5,493 nt of DNA from an uncultured Chloroflexota bacterium (lineage in GTDB: Bacteria; Chloroflexota; Limnocylindria; Limnocylindrales; Limnocylindraceae), in assembly GCA_903938075.1 (NCBI GenBank), contig CAJABS010000005.1, positions 1 through 5,493 on the forward strand, read 5' to 3'. The notes under the pieces were generated by a model, which worked only from the letters and a program-made list of their open reading frames with translations, ran no database searches and was not told where the DNA came from. Positions 1-5,493 of the stretch are shown here, one piece after another. The stretch's first letter is position 1; each line of letters begins with the position of its first letter. The translations under genes and the position numbers were made by a program.

Positions 1-1
1 C

Positions 2-706
2 ACCAAGCTCCTCTCCCGCAAGCCGAAGGAGCTCTCCGGTGGCCAGCGCCAGCGCGTTGCCCTTGGGCGCGCGATCGTCCGCGAGCCAGCCGTCTTCTTG
101 ATGGATGAGCCGCTCTCCAACCTTGATGCGCAGCTGCGCGTGCAGACGCGTGCCGAGATCTTGCGCCTGCACGCTCGACTCAAGACCACCGTCGTCTATG
201 TGACGCACGACCAGGTTGAGGCGATGACAATGGGGACGCGAATCGCCGTGATGAGCGAAGGAAGGTTGCAGCAGGTTGGCACACCGCAGGATCTGTACGA
301 CCTACCAGTGAATCGCTTCGTCGCCGGCTTTATCGGCTCGCCAGCAATGAACCTTCTTGAGGCGACCGTTGACGGTCGTCACGTGAAGGCGGGCGAGATC
401 GCGATTGAGATCAGTGATGCGCGCGCAAAGGAGCTGGAGGGGCGCACCAGCGTCACCATCGGTTTCCGGCCAGAGCACCTTGAGTTCGGCAAGGCCGGAA
501 AGGGTGCGGCGCAGATCGAACTGACCGCGGACGTTGTTGAGTATCTCGGCGCACAAGAGCTGCTCCACTTCTCTACCGTAAGTGGTGACGTTCTTGCGCT
601 GGTTGGTTCCGAGCACAAGACGCCGCGCGGCACCAAGGTGCAGCTCGCCCTTTCGCTCGAGAAGCTGCACCTCTTCGATTCGGCCACCGGCGCCGCAATC
701 CGCTAG
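2..706 (+). CDS. ugpC: ABC transporter ATP-binding protein, UgpC/MalK/MsmX type (5' end outside window)
   Basis: This is the nucleotide-binding subunit of a carbohydrate-type ABC importer. It hydrolyses ATP on the cytoplasmic face to drive uptake through a membrane permease pair. The gene is open from the left edge; 234 codons are visible, and by family length (about 360 residues) roughly the first third is missing, including Walker A and the Q-loop. Visible in order are the signature LSGGQRQR (visible residues 11-18), Walker B VFLMDEP (31-37), the D-loop SNLDA, the H-loop VTHDQ (His69), the FIGSPAMN segment that closes the ATPase core (about 111-118), and the GFRPEH element (154-159) that opens a C-terminal TOBE/regulatory domain ending in LHLFDSATG. 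That tail places it in the MalK/UgpC group rather than among amino-acid or peptide importers. The substrate cannot be read from the ATPase, because such subunits often serve several sugar systems, and no permease or binding protein is visible. The Nudix gene follows after 14 bases. The symbol is the generic family name. Confidence 0.93.
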   Translation, partial: TKLLSRKPKELSGGQRQRVALGRAIVREPAVFLMDEPLSNLDAQLRVQTRAEILRLHARLKTTVVYVTHDQVEAMTMGTRIAVMSEGRLQQVGTPQDLYDLPVNRFVAGFIGSPAMNLLEATVDGRHVKAGEIAIEISDARAKELEGRTSVTIGFRPEHLEFGKAGKGAAQIELTADVVEYLGAQELLHFSTVSGDVLALVGSEHKTPRGTKVQLALSLEKLHLFDSATGAAIR

Positions 707-720
707 GTCGGCGGTACCGC

Positions 721-1356
721 ATGCGATTTGGTGACGATGCTCTTGGCGTGCGCCTCGCTGCGCTGTTAGAGCCTGGCGAACTCAACGAGGTCGTCGTCGC
801 TTCGGACCTGGTCGTGCAGGCGGCGTACATGGAGTGGCGACGCACGACGGTGCAGCGCACGGGCGGCGATCAGCATGTGCGGTACATCGTTGGTCACCCA
901 GGTGCTGTTGCCATCCTCGCCATTGATGCTCCGAGTGACGCTGAGGTCACGCCGACGAGCGAGATGCTCTTCGTTCGACAGTTCCGCGCCCCAGTGGGGC
1001 AGCTCCTCCTTGAGGTACCCGCCGGCACCCTTGACCTGCATGCCGGGGTCACTGAGGAGCCGCAGCTGGCCGCTGAGCGCGAACTCGAAGAGGAGACCGG
1101 CCTGCGGGCAGCATCCTGGCGTCACCTCCGACGCTTCTTCACCGCACCCGGGTTCACCAGCGAGCGCATGGAGCTCTTCCTCGCCCTCGGCCTCTCGGCG
1201 GCAGGCCCTGGCGCCCGCACCCCCGACGCCGACGAGGCGATTGAGGCGGTCCGGCTCACCATTGCCGAGGCGGCCGAAGCGGTCCACCGTGGGGCAATCG
1301 TGGACGCCAAGAGCCTGATCGCCGTCGCCATCGCGGAGCGCCTAGCCACCCGCTAA
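721..1356 (+). CDS. Nudix hydrolase, ADP-ribose pyrophosphatase-like
   Basis: The protein has 211 residues and probably hydrolyses a nucleoside diphosphate linked to another moiety, with ADP-ribose or an ADP/GDP-sugar the most likely substrate. The Nudix core is clear: HPGAVAILAID (59-69), VRQFRAPVG (85-93), EVPAGTLD (98-105), then RELEEETGL (120-128) with metal-binding Glu121, Glu124 and Glu125. A proline lies 15 residues after the box (Pro143 in TAPGF), a position typical of the ADP-ribose pyrophosphatase subgroup. The box is not canonical: Gly102 is ten residues before Glu112 instead of six, so the loop is four residues longer (G-x9-E-x7-REUxEExGU). The first 25 or so residues are unlike the usual N-terminus. 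ATG 721 has only a weak Shine-Dalgarno. ATG 829 has a better-placed AGG but would delete the first conserved beta-strand region, so the upstream start is kept; GTG 748 is possible. It lies 14 bases after the ABC ATPase gene and is probably in the same operon. Confidence 0.92.
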   Translation: MRFGDDALGVRLAALLEPGELNEVVVASDLVVQAAYMEWRRTTVQRTGGDQHVRYIVGHPGAVAILAIDAPSDAEVTPTSEMLFVRQFRAPVGQLLLEVPAGTLDLHAGVTEEPQLAAERELEEETGLRAASWRHLRRFFTAPGFTSERMELFLALGLSAAGPGARTPDADEAIEAVRLTIAEAAEAVHRGAIVDAKSLIAVAIAERLATR

Positions 1357-1360
1357 CCCC

Positions 1361-1375
1361 CGCACGGATCGTGCG
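1361..1375 (+). terminator. Short perfect hairpin after the Nudix gene; weak terminator candidate
   Basis: CGCACG-GAT-CGTGCG forms a perfect six-pair GC-rich stem with a three-base loop, starting five bases after the Nudix TAA. The bases that follow (TAATTCCCTC) are not a T-run, so this is not a standard intrinsic terminator. It could slow polymerase, protect the 3' end of the message, or be chance in GC-rich DNA. It is the only end-of-operon signal visible for the ABC-ATPase/Nudix pair. Confidence 0.35.
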
Positions 1376-1399
1376 TAATTCCCTCGTGGGCTGCGATAT

Positions 1400-1438
1400 T
1401 CGTACCCCTACCCACCCTACGGTGCTAGAATCGTACCC
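1400..1438 (+). repeat. Direct repeat TCGTACCC flanking the -10 element; possible operator pair
   Basis: The octamer TCGTACCC occurs at 1400-1407 and again at 1431-1438, 31 bases apart, about three helical turns, so both copies would face the same side of the DNA. The first lies where a -35 box would be and the second overlaps the last base of TAGAAT and the predicted start site. The placement suits a regulator acting on the aminotransferase promoter. Neither copy is palindromic and only two copies exist, so chance remains possible. Confidence 0.3.
1423..1431 (+). promoter_or_regulatory. Extended -10 promoter candidate for the aminotransferase gene
   Basis: TGC-TAGAAT matches the extended -10 form TGn-TATAAT with one mismatch in the hexamer. 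No hexamer like TTGACA is found 16-19 bases upstream (that stretch reads CGTACCCCT), and an extended -10 can compensate for a poor -35. The predicted transcription start is near 1438, giving a leader of about 40-45 bases. The site sits in the only sizeable intergenic gap, upstream of a gene that cannot easily share the preceding operon's transcript if the hairpin at 1361-1375 terminates it. Confidence 0.5.
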
Positions 1439-1441
1439 ACA

Positions 1442-1466
1442 GCGGTCCGCACTGCGGAATCCGCAG
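1442..1466 (+). promoter_or_regulatory. Leader with two mutually exclusive hairpins just before the ribosome binding site
   Basis: Hairpin A pairs TCCGC (1446-1450) with GCGGA (1454-1458) around loop ACT. Hairpin B pairs CTGCGG (1452-1457) with CCGCAG (1461-1466) around loop AAT. They share GCGG, so only one can form at a time; B is one pair longer and ends three bases before the AAGGA at 1470. The region reads as an imperfect tandem repeat, GCGG-TCCGCA then GCGG-AATCCGCA. It could tune translation of the aminotransferase or be a DNA-level inverted-repeat operator. No known riboswitch class is recognisable, and the leader is too short for most of them. Confidence 0.35.
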
Positions 1467-1469
1467 AGC

Positions 1470-1474
1470 AAGGA
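1470..1474 (+). promoter_or_regulatory. Shine-Dalgarno AAGGA of the aminotransferase gene
   Basis: AAGGA lies three bases before ATG 1478 and nine bases before ATG 1484, both in the aminotransferase frame. Three bases is too close for normal initiation, so the site favours ATG 1484 (protein beginning MAIEPL). The ATG at 1474 is in a different frame. Confidence 0.5.
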
Positions 1475-1477
1475 TGG

Positions 1478-2932
1478 ATGGATATGGCGATCGAACCACT
1501 CAGGCACCTCGCGCCGACCACGAAGCCAGCCCCTCACCGCGCTGAGCCACCCGTTGGGCCCACCGTTCAGATTGACCCTGCCCGCATCAAGGAGCTGACC
1601 GCTCGCGAGTCAGAGCGCCTCGACGCGCGTACCCAGGGCTCAGCCGCCGCCTATGAGCGTGCCAAGCGCTCCCTCGTCGGTGGCGTCTCGTCGAGCTACC
1701 AGAAGCGTGCGCCGTGGCCGATCTATCTCGATCGCGGACAGGGGCAGTACGTGTGGGACGTCGATGGACACCAGTACCTCGATGTGCACAACGGCATCGG
1801 CAGCATGGTGCAGGGACATGCGCATCCACTCATCACCGAGGCCGTGGATCGACGCATTCGACTCGGCTCACACTTCGCCGCGCCAACCGAGGACACCTAC
1901 ATCGTTGCTGAGCATCTCGCCGCCCGCTGGGGACTCCCCCGCTGGCGCTTCGTGAACTCCGGCTCCGAAGCCACCATGGATGCGATTCGCCTCGCGCGCG
2001 CCGCCACTCAGCGCGATGGTGTGATGAAGATCTTCGGCAGCTATCACGGGCACCATGACTACGTCATGGTCGACATCGGCCTCTCCGTCTACGACGGCAA
2101 GGATCGTGAGAACTATCCATCAATCGCCTACGGGAAGGGGATCCCAGATTCCGTTACGCAGATGACCACCGCCGTGCCGTTCAATGACGCGGGTGTGTTG
2201 GAGCGACGACTGACCGCTCTGCAGAGCGAAGGACGACTTCCAGCCTGCTTGATCATGGAGGCCGCAATGATGAACTGCGGCGTGATCTTGCCAGAGCCTG
2301 GCTATCTCGCCGATGTGCGACGCATCACCAAGAAGTTTGGCGTCGTGTGGATCGTTGACGAGGTGAAGACCGGCCTCAACGTTGCCGCCGGCGGCGCAAC
2401 AGAACTCTTCGGCATCAAGCCCGACCTTGTCTGCTTGGCCAAGGCACTCGGCGCCGGCATCCCTACGGGCGCGATCGGCGGCAGCGACGAGATGTGGGCG
2501 ATGGTCGACTCCGGTGATGTCTACATGGTGGGCACGTTCAACGGCAACCCGCTCGCCATGGCGGCGGCGCGTGCCAACTTGGAGCGCGTGATGACGCCAG
2601 ATGCCTACAAGCATCTCGGACGTCTCAACGACCAGCTTCTAGACGGCGCCCAGGGGATTATTGATCGCCACAAGCTCGCTGCGTACGCGGTGGGGATTGA
2701 GTCGAAAGGCGTGATCACCTTCGCGCAGTCAAAGGTTGTGGATTACGACTCCTACAAGACCGCTCAGCAGAAGGAGCTCATCGATCTTGTTTGGCTCTGG
2801 AACATGAACCGTGGGATCTTCAGCACCCCAGGTCGCGACGAGGAGTGGACCCTCTCCATCACCATGACCCCCGCTGATGCCGACCACTACCTTGGCGTCT
2901 TCGAAGAGCTGGCCGCCGAACTAACGCGCTAG
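1478..2932 (+). CDS. Class-III PLP-dependent aminotransferase, glutamate-1-semialdehyde aminomutase-like
   Basis: This is a fold-type-I PLP enzyme of up to 484 residues, cytosolic, moving an amino group on an unidentified substrate. Visible are the substrate-side N-terminal part GGVSSSYQ (68-75) and DVDGHQYLDVHNGIG (94-108), the phosphate-binding VNSGSEAT (159-166), YHGHHD (189-194), the pyridine-nitrogen Asp294 in VDEVKTG, the Schiff-base Lys322 in LAKALGAGIPTGAIGG, and GTFNGNP (352-358). The spacing and the GT-x-x-GNP motif resemble HemL. However, HemL proteins usually read DEVMTGFR or DEVQTGFR where this has DEVKTGLN, and EPVAGN where this has EAAMMN, so a true haem-pathway role is doubtful. 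No haem gene is near. Residues 1-45 are a proline-rich extension without recognisable domain, longer than in HemL. The Shine-Dalgarno favours ATG 1484, two codons in, over ATG 1478. The gene has its own promoter candidate and a structured leader, and its stop overlaps the convergent membrane-protein gene. Confidence 0.93.
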   Translation: MDMAIEPLRHLAPTTKPAPHRAEPPVGPTVQIDPARIKELTARESERLDARTQGSAAAYERAKRSLVGGVSSSYQKRAPWPIYLDRGQGQYVWDVDGHQYLDVHNGIGSMVQGHAHPLITEAVDRRIRLGSHFAAPTEDTYIVAEHLAARWGLPRWRFVNSGSEATMDAIRLARAATQRDGVMKIFGSYHGHHDYVMVDIGLSVYDGKDRENYPSIAYGKGIPDSVTQMTTAVPFNDAGVLERRLTALQSEGRLPACLIMEAAMMNCGVILPEPGYLADVRRITKKFGVVWIVDEVKTGLNVAAGGATELFGIKPDLVCLAKALGAGIPTGAIGGSDEMWAMVDSGDVYMVGTFNGNPLAMAAARANLERVMTPDAYKHLGRLNDQLLDGAQGIIDRHKLAAYAVGIESKGVITFAQSKVVDYDSYKTAQQKELIDLVWLWNMNRGIFSTPGRDEEWTLSITMTPADADHYLGVFEELAAELTR

Positions 2933-3675
2933 CCCTCCTCGCGCAGTTGGCGCAGGCGCTCGTTGAGGGCTGCGGTTCCGCTTCGCACCGCACTCATCAG
3001 TGGGATTACGGCCACCATGCTCAACACGCCACCTAAAATCATGATGATCCCGCGCTCTCGTTGTTCGCGAACGACCTCGAGTAGCTGTGACTGCACGGTG
3101 CCAGAGAGGGCTTCAGAGATCCCAAGTACTGGTTGCGCATAGACCCACGGGGCTGCAGCGCCACCAAGGAGCCAGGCAAAGAGAAGGGCGGTCGCAACTG
3201 CACCACCTCGCGCGAAGGTGCCCGTAGTCACGAGCCCCACAGTGCGAGCGCGCATCAGGATGACTGCTGCGAGTCCAACCCACACCGCATGTCCAGCAAA
3301 AACCAAGATCGCCACCGGCGGCGCAGCGATGGATTGCGCGAGGAGGAGCGGAATCCAGGGGAGGGCGCCGATCAGGAGTGCAAGTCTCCGCTCCCCCGCC
3401 GTGATGATCTCCTCGTGCTGCAGGCGCCCAATCCAACCAATGATGGCGAGGCCGGCGGCGACATCAAGGATGACTGCGATCAGTCGGAGCACGGCAAGGG
3501 CGAGCTGCTCTCCGAGAATTCCTGAAGCCGCGGCACCTGGGTCAGCGGCGTACGCAAGGATGTTGTCGCCACTGCGAAAGAGGAGCCAGCCACGCAGGGC
3601 CAGCACCAAGGCGCTGGCGACAATCGCACCAGTGAAAATCGTCTCGTTCTTGGGGAGGAAGCGGCGAGTCGCCAT
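2929..3675 (-). CDS. Membrane protein of unknown function, about six helices
   Basis: I do not recognise a family. The protein has 248 residues and is strongly hydrophobic, with likely membrane segments at about 14-33, 55-83 (perhaps one long or bent helix), 97-113, 118-142, 157-178 and 208-230. A basic start (MATRRFLPKN) and a charged tail (residues 236-248, rich in Arg and Glu) would both lie in the cytoplasm if there are six helices. There is no signal peptidase site, nucleotide-binding motif or cluster of catalytic residues. ATG 3675 lies nine bases after the stop of the preceding membrane-protein gene on the same strand, with only a weak Shine-Dalgarno, so it is probably read as part of the pepN operon. 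Its stop and that of the convergent aminotransferase gene share the CTAG at 2929-2932. A Lys/Arg-poor, Ala/Leu/Ile-rich core with many small residues suggests a small integral protein rather than a transporter of known class. Confidence 0.85.
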   Translation of the reverse strand: MATRRFLPKNETIFTGAIVASALVLALRGWLLFRSGDNILAYAADPGAAASGILGEQLALAVLRLIAVILDVAAGLAIIGWIGRLQHEEIITAGERRLALLIGALPWIPLLLAQSIAAPPVAILVFAGHAVWVGLAAVILMRARTVGLVTTGTFARGGAVATALLFAWLLGGAAAPWVYAQPVLGISEALSGTVQSQLLEVVREQRERGIIMILGGVLSMVAVIPLMSAVRSGTAALNERLRQLREEG

Positions 3676-3684
3676 GCTCGGCGA

Positions 3685-4362
3685 CTACTGCGACGCGCGT
3701 GCGCGCGTGCGCTGCTCCGCGGTGACTAGTGCGTTCTGCAACTCTTCGCTGAGCTGCACCTTGGCGATCGACTGACGCAGCAGCACGGCGACCGCACTTA
3801 GCGTGACCCAGGCTGCAGCAACCCAGATCACCGCGGTGGGATCCGTGTGCGAGGTGATGAGCCCACCGATCCAGAGCGGAGCAACCAGCACGGAGAGTCG
3901 CCCAGCCCAACGAGCAGAACCGTTATCGGCACTCGGTCGCGACGCACCAGTACCGCCATGTGCCTCGGCGAGGCTTCTGGTGTGCTTGACCAGGAGCCGG
4001 CCAGGTTGACCAAGGAGCGGCCCTGGAAGGGCGGCGAGCGCCACGTCGCGATCAATGTTGGCGAGCGCCACCGCCGGGTGCTGAGCGTTCAGTGCGTGGG
4101 CATTACGCAGGCTGGCGCGTAACCATCGCAGCAGAAAGAGCCAGACCGCTGGGGTAGCGATCAGCAGAATCGTGTTCGCGCTGCGTACCGTGCTAAATGC
4201 GCGTGTCGCATCTTCCTCGGTTGCCCGATTGATGGCGATGAGATCAAGCACGGAGTAGTAGCCCATGATCGTTCCGGCGCTGATCAGCGCGAGGAGGGCG
4301 AGGAGCAGGAGTGCGCGTCGCGCCGTGGCCGCCTTCGAAGCGGCGGAGAGATACGGGGTCAC
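3685..4362 (-). CDS. Membrane protein of unknown function, four helices; faint DUF4328-like first half
   Basis: The protein has 225 residues with likely membrane helices at about 17-38, 62-81, 152-170 and 175-195, a cytoplasmic loop between helices 2 and 3 (about 82-150), and a polar tail (about 200-225) ending in Arg/Ala-rich sequence. The layout of helix 1, a short acidic loop (ATEEDATRAF), helix 2, then a basic stretch WLRASLRNAHALN recalls the start of DUF4328 membrane proteins, where a hydrophobic helix runs into a W-x-R-x-x-RN segment. The tryptophan-rich second half of that family is not evident, so this is only a hint. The start is GTG at 4362, whose last two bases are in the TGA stop of the aminopeptidase gene (GTGA, four-base overlap), which indicates translational coupling. 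The second membrane gene follows after nine bases. Confidence 0.85.
   Translation of the reverse strand: MTPYLSAASKAATARRALLLLALLALISAGTIMGYYSVLDLIAINRATEEDATRAFSTVRSANTILLIATPAVWLFLLRWLRASLRNAHALNAQHPAVALANIDRDVALAALPGPLLGQPGRLLVKHTRSLAEAHGGTGASRPSADNGSARWAGRLSVLVAPLWIGGLITSHTDPTAVIWVAAAWVTLSAVAVLLRQSIAKVQLSEELQNALVTAEQRTRARASQ
3693..3712. repeat. Alternating purine-pyrimidine tract with a tandem GCGCGTGC octamer
   Basis: Twenty bases alternate strictly between purine and pyrimidine and include two head-to-tail copies of GCGCGTGC (3695-3702 and 3703-3710). The tract lies in the last codons of the four-helix protein gene, where it encodes the Arg/Ala-rich end, and about 20 bases before the start of the next gene. 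Such CG/TG-alternating DNA can adopt the left-handed Z form under negative supercoiling, and tandem octamers can slip during replication. Coding for the Arg-Ala tail alone is a sufficient explanation. Confidence 0.6.
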
Positions 4363-5493
4363 TTGCCGCTGGTGCCCTGCTGACGCAAGAAGCGAATCAA
4401 GCCGTCGCGCTCCAAGAGGGCGAAGCGTCGCAGTCGTGCCGCATCAACGGGTGGGATGCCATGCGCTGGGTCAGCAATGTTGGCGAGGAGTGAATCAACC
4501 GCCGCGAGCATCAATGCTGGTGCCCCCCAGAGTCCGAGGGAGGCGCTGCGTGTGACAAGGTCGCGCGCAAACGTTGCATCTGCTGACCCAAGGGTAAGGA
4601 GTGCCGTTGGAATCTGCGCAACGTACGGGGCAAGCAGCTCATGCTGCCATGGCCAGGCGAAGCCACTCGCAGCGGCGAGTGTCTTACGCACGCTGCCGTA
4701 ACCATCAGAGCGAAGGATGCGCGCCCATGCGGCCCGCTTCGCTGCAACGTTTGGCGTTGCTGCTTCCGCGGCAAGGAGCGCACGTTCGCCGCGATCGCTC
4801 GGGTCGCGCTGCGCCTCTGCTGCAAGTCGCTCCGCACTGTTCGGTGCGCCGAAGGAGGCTGCACGTACGAGCAGCGACCAACGATGATCCTGATCAATCT
4901 CAACTCCGTCGAGCGGCGTCTCGCCCACCGCGACCTGCCAGGTCTCCTCAACGTCACGGGGGGTGACCGAGGCCATCACCATGGCGCGCGACCAAACAAT
5001 GCGCATCCCCTCGCTGCCGCCACGGGCGAGGCGGGCGCGCGCGGCATCCACGATGAGGCTCCCCCAGCGCTCGCGCTCGCCGTCAGGAAGATAGCGAAGC
5101 AACAGACCACCCAGCGTCGACTCCACAACGCCCTGCACAATCGAAGAATCAACCTCGTGCGGGAGGCGGTCGATCAGCAACTGCGCGTAGCGTGCTGCCG
5201 GGTAGCGACCATCGCGCACGAGCTCGTAGATCGCCATCCAGGTGAGCTGGCGAAGGAGGCCATCTGGGATCGCCTCCATTCGCGTCTCAGCGAAGCGGAG
5301 CGTGCCCTCATCGAGACCCAGCTTGCCAACGGCGAGGTCATCATGGTTTGGAATCACGGCAAGTGGGAGCGGGCGTCCTGCGGCGCTTGGCACATCGGTG
5401 CGCGCCCCTGTCACCAGGGCTTCGTGAGGATCAATGGTGACCATCTGCCCATCGCCTGGATAGAGAAGTGCGACACGCAGCAAGTGCTCACGC
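4359..5493 (-). CDS. pepN: Aminopeptidase N (PepN, M1 family), C-terminal part; 5' end outside window
   Basis: The gene enters from the right edge and 377 codons are visible. They match the C-terminal ERAP1-like helical domain of M1 aminopeptidases of the actinobacterial PepN type. Recognisable stretches are the beta-sandwich end with ALVTGARTDVP (visible 25-35), PLAVIPNHDDLAVGKLGLDE (43-62, the NxDDLxxxKxxLD motif), TWMAIYELVRDG (84-95), a long array of helices, and a C-terminus RRFALLERDGLIRFLRQQ like the usual RRxxxEGRDDxxRALRAQ. The catalytic half (GAMEN and HExxH-x18-E zinc site), where the enzyme removes N-terminal residues from peptides in the cytosol, should lie to the right of the window, so activity cannot be judged here. 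An in-frame TTG at 5483 sits inside the conserved domain and is Leu, not a start; the frame continues to the edge (REHLLRVALLYP). The TGA stop overlaps the GTG start of the next gene, making this the upstream visible member of a three-gene operon. Confidence 0.9.
   Translation of the reverse strand, partial: REHLLRVALLYPGDGQMVTIDPHEALVTGARTDVPSAAGRPLPLAVIPNHDDLAVGKLGLDEGTLRFAETRMEAIPDGLLRQLTWMAIYELVRDGRYPAARYAQLLIDRLPHEVDSSIVQGVVESTLGGLLLRYLPDGERERWGSLIVDAARARLARGGSEGMRIVWSRAMVMASVTPRDVEETWQVAVGETPLDGVEIDQDHRWSLLVRAASFGAPNSAERLAAEAQRDPSDRGERALLAAEAATPNVAAKRAAWARILRSDGYGSVRKTLAAASGFAWPWQHELLAPYVAQIPTALLTLGSADATFARDLVTRSASLGLWGAPALMLAAVDSLLANIADPAHGIPPVDAARLRRFALLERDGLIRFLRQQGTSGK

Noticed and set aside
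766..1287. Long open frame on the - strand opposite the Nudix gene
   Set aside because: Antisense shadow of a well-supported Nudix gene in GC-rich DNA; its translation has no recognisable domain.
1371..1598. 75-codon + strand open frame across the promoter region and aminotransferase start
   Set aside because: It runs through the promoter and leader, has no ribosome binding site, and overlaps the aminotransferase in another frame.
2120..2614. 164-codon open frame on the - strand inside the aminotransferase gene
   Set aside because: The opposite strand encodes the conserved PLP-enzyme core; the His/Arg/Gly-rich translation looks like a frame shadow.
1478..2932. Naming the aminotransferase hemL
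   Set aside because: Overall resemblance is real but conserved HemL positions differ, so no symbol was given.
2942..2974. CGCAG...CTGCG inverted repeat near the convergent stops as a terminator
   Set aside because: Only five pairs with a loop of over 20 bases and no T-run; it lies inside the six-helix gene's coding sequence.
3218..3775. 185-codon + strand open frame opposite the two membrane-protein genes
   Set aside because: It spans the junction of two - strand genes, is Arg/Ser/Pro-rich without a fold signature, and has no ribosome binding site. The - strand frames show coherent membrane helices.
4511..4957. Second - strand open frame inside the pepN region
   Set aside because: Arg/Ser-rich shadow in another frame of the conserved ERAP1-like domain.
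4359..5483. Complete gene starting at TTG 5483
   Set aside because: The codon lies within the aminopeptidase N C-terminal domain and the frame stays open to the window edge, so the gene continues to the right.

Overview
The window is a GC-rich, tightly packed stretch of bacterial chromosome. It holds six protein genes, two of them cut by the window edges, and only one intergenic region of any size (about 120 bases). Family resemblances (UgpC/MalK-type ATPase, ADP-ribose-pyrophosphatase-like Nudix protein, HemL-like class-III aminotransferase, actinobacterial-style PepN C-terminus), high G/C at third codon positions and GTG start use suggest a high-GC Gram-positive-like lineage such as Actinomycetota or Chloroflexota. 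A freshwater or soil Chloroflexota would fit, but the sequence alone does not fix the phylum. I see no tRNA, rRNA, CRISPR array, insertion sequence, integrase or phage gene.

Left block (+ strand, 1-1356): the 3' two-thirds of a sugar-type ABC importer ATPase is followed after 14 bases by a Nudix hydrolase, so the two are probably co-transcribed. A small perfect hairpin lies just after the Nudix stop.

Centre (+ strand, 1357-2932): the intergenic region carries an extended -10 promoter candidate (TGC-TAGAAT), a direct repeat of TCGTACCC placed around it, and a short leader with two mutually exclusive hairpins ending just before the ribosome binding site. This drives a PLP-dependent class-III aminotransferase that resembles glutamate-1-semialdehyde aminomutase but departs from it at conserved positions.

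Right block (- strand, 2929-5493): reading right to left, the C-terminal part of a PepN-type aminopeptidase N overlaps by four bases (GTGA) a four-helix membrane protein of unknown function. Nine bases later comes a second, roughly six-helix membrane protein. This looks like a translationally coupled pepN operon. It converges with the aminotransferase gene, and the two stop codons share one CTAG palindrome, leaving no space for a terminator.

Most of the window is housekeeping metabolism (import, nucleotide-sugar clean-up, amino-group transfer, peptide turnover). I found no clear new system. The points most worth a second look are the aminotransferase leader, the identity of the aminotransferase, the expanded Nudix box, and the two unassigned membrane proteins coupled to pepN.
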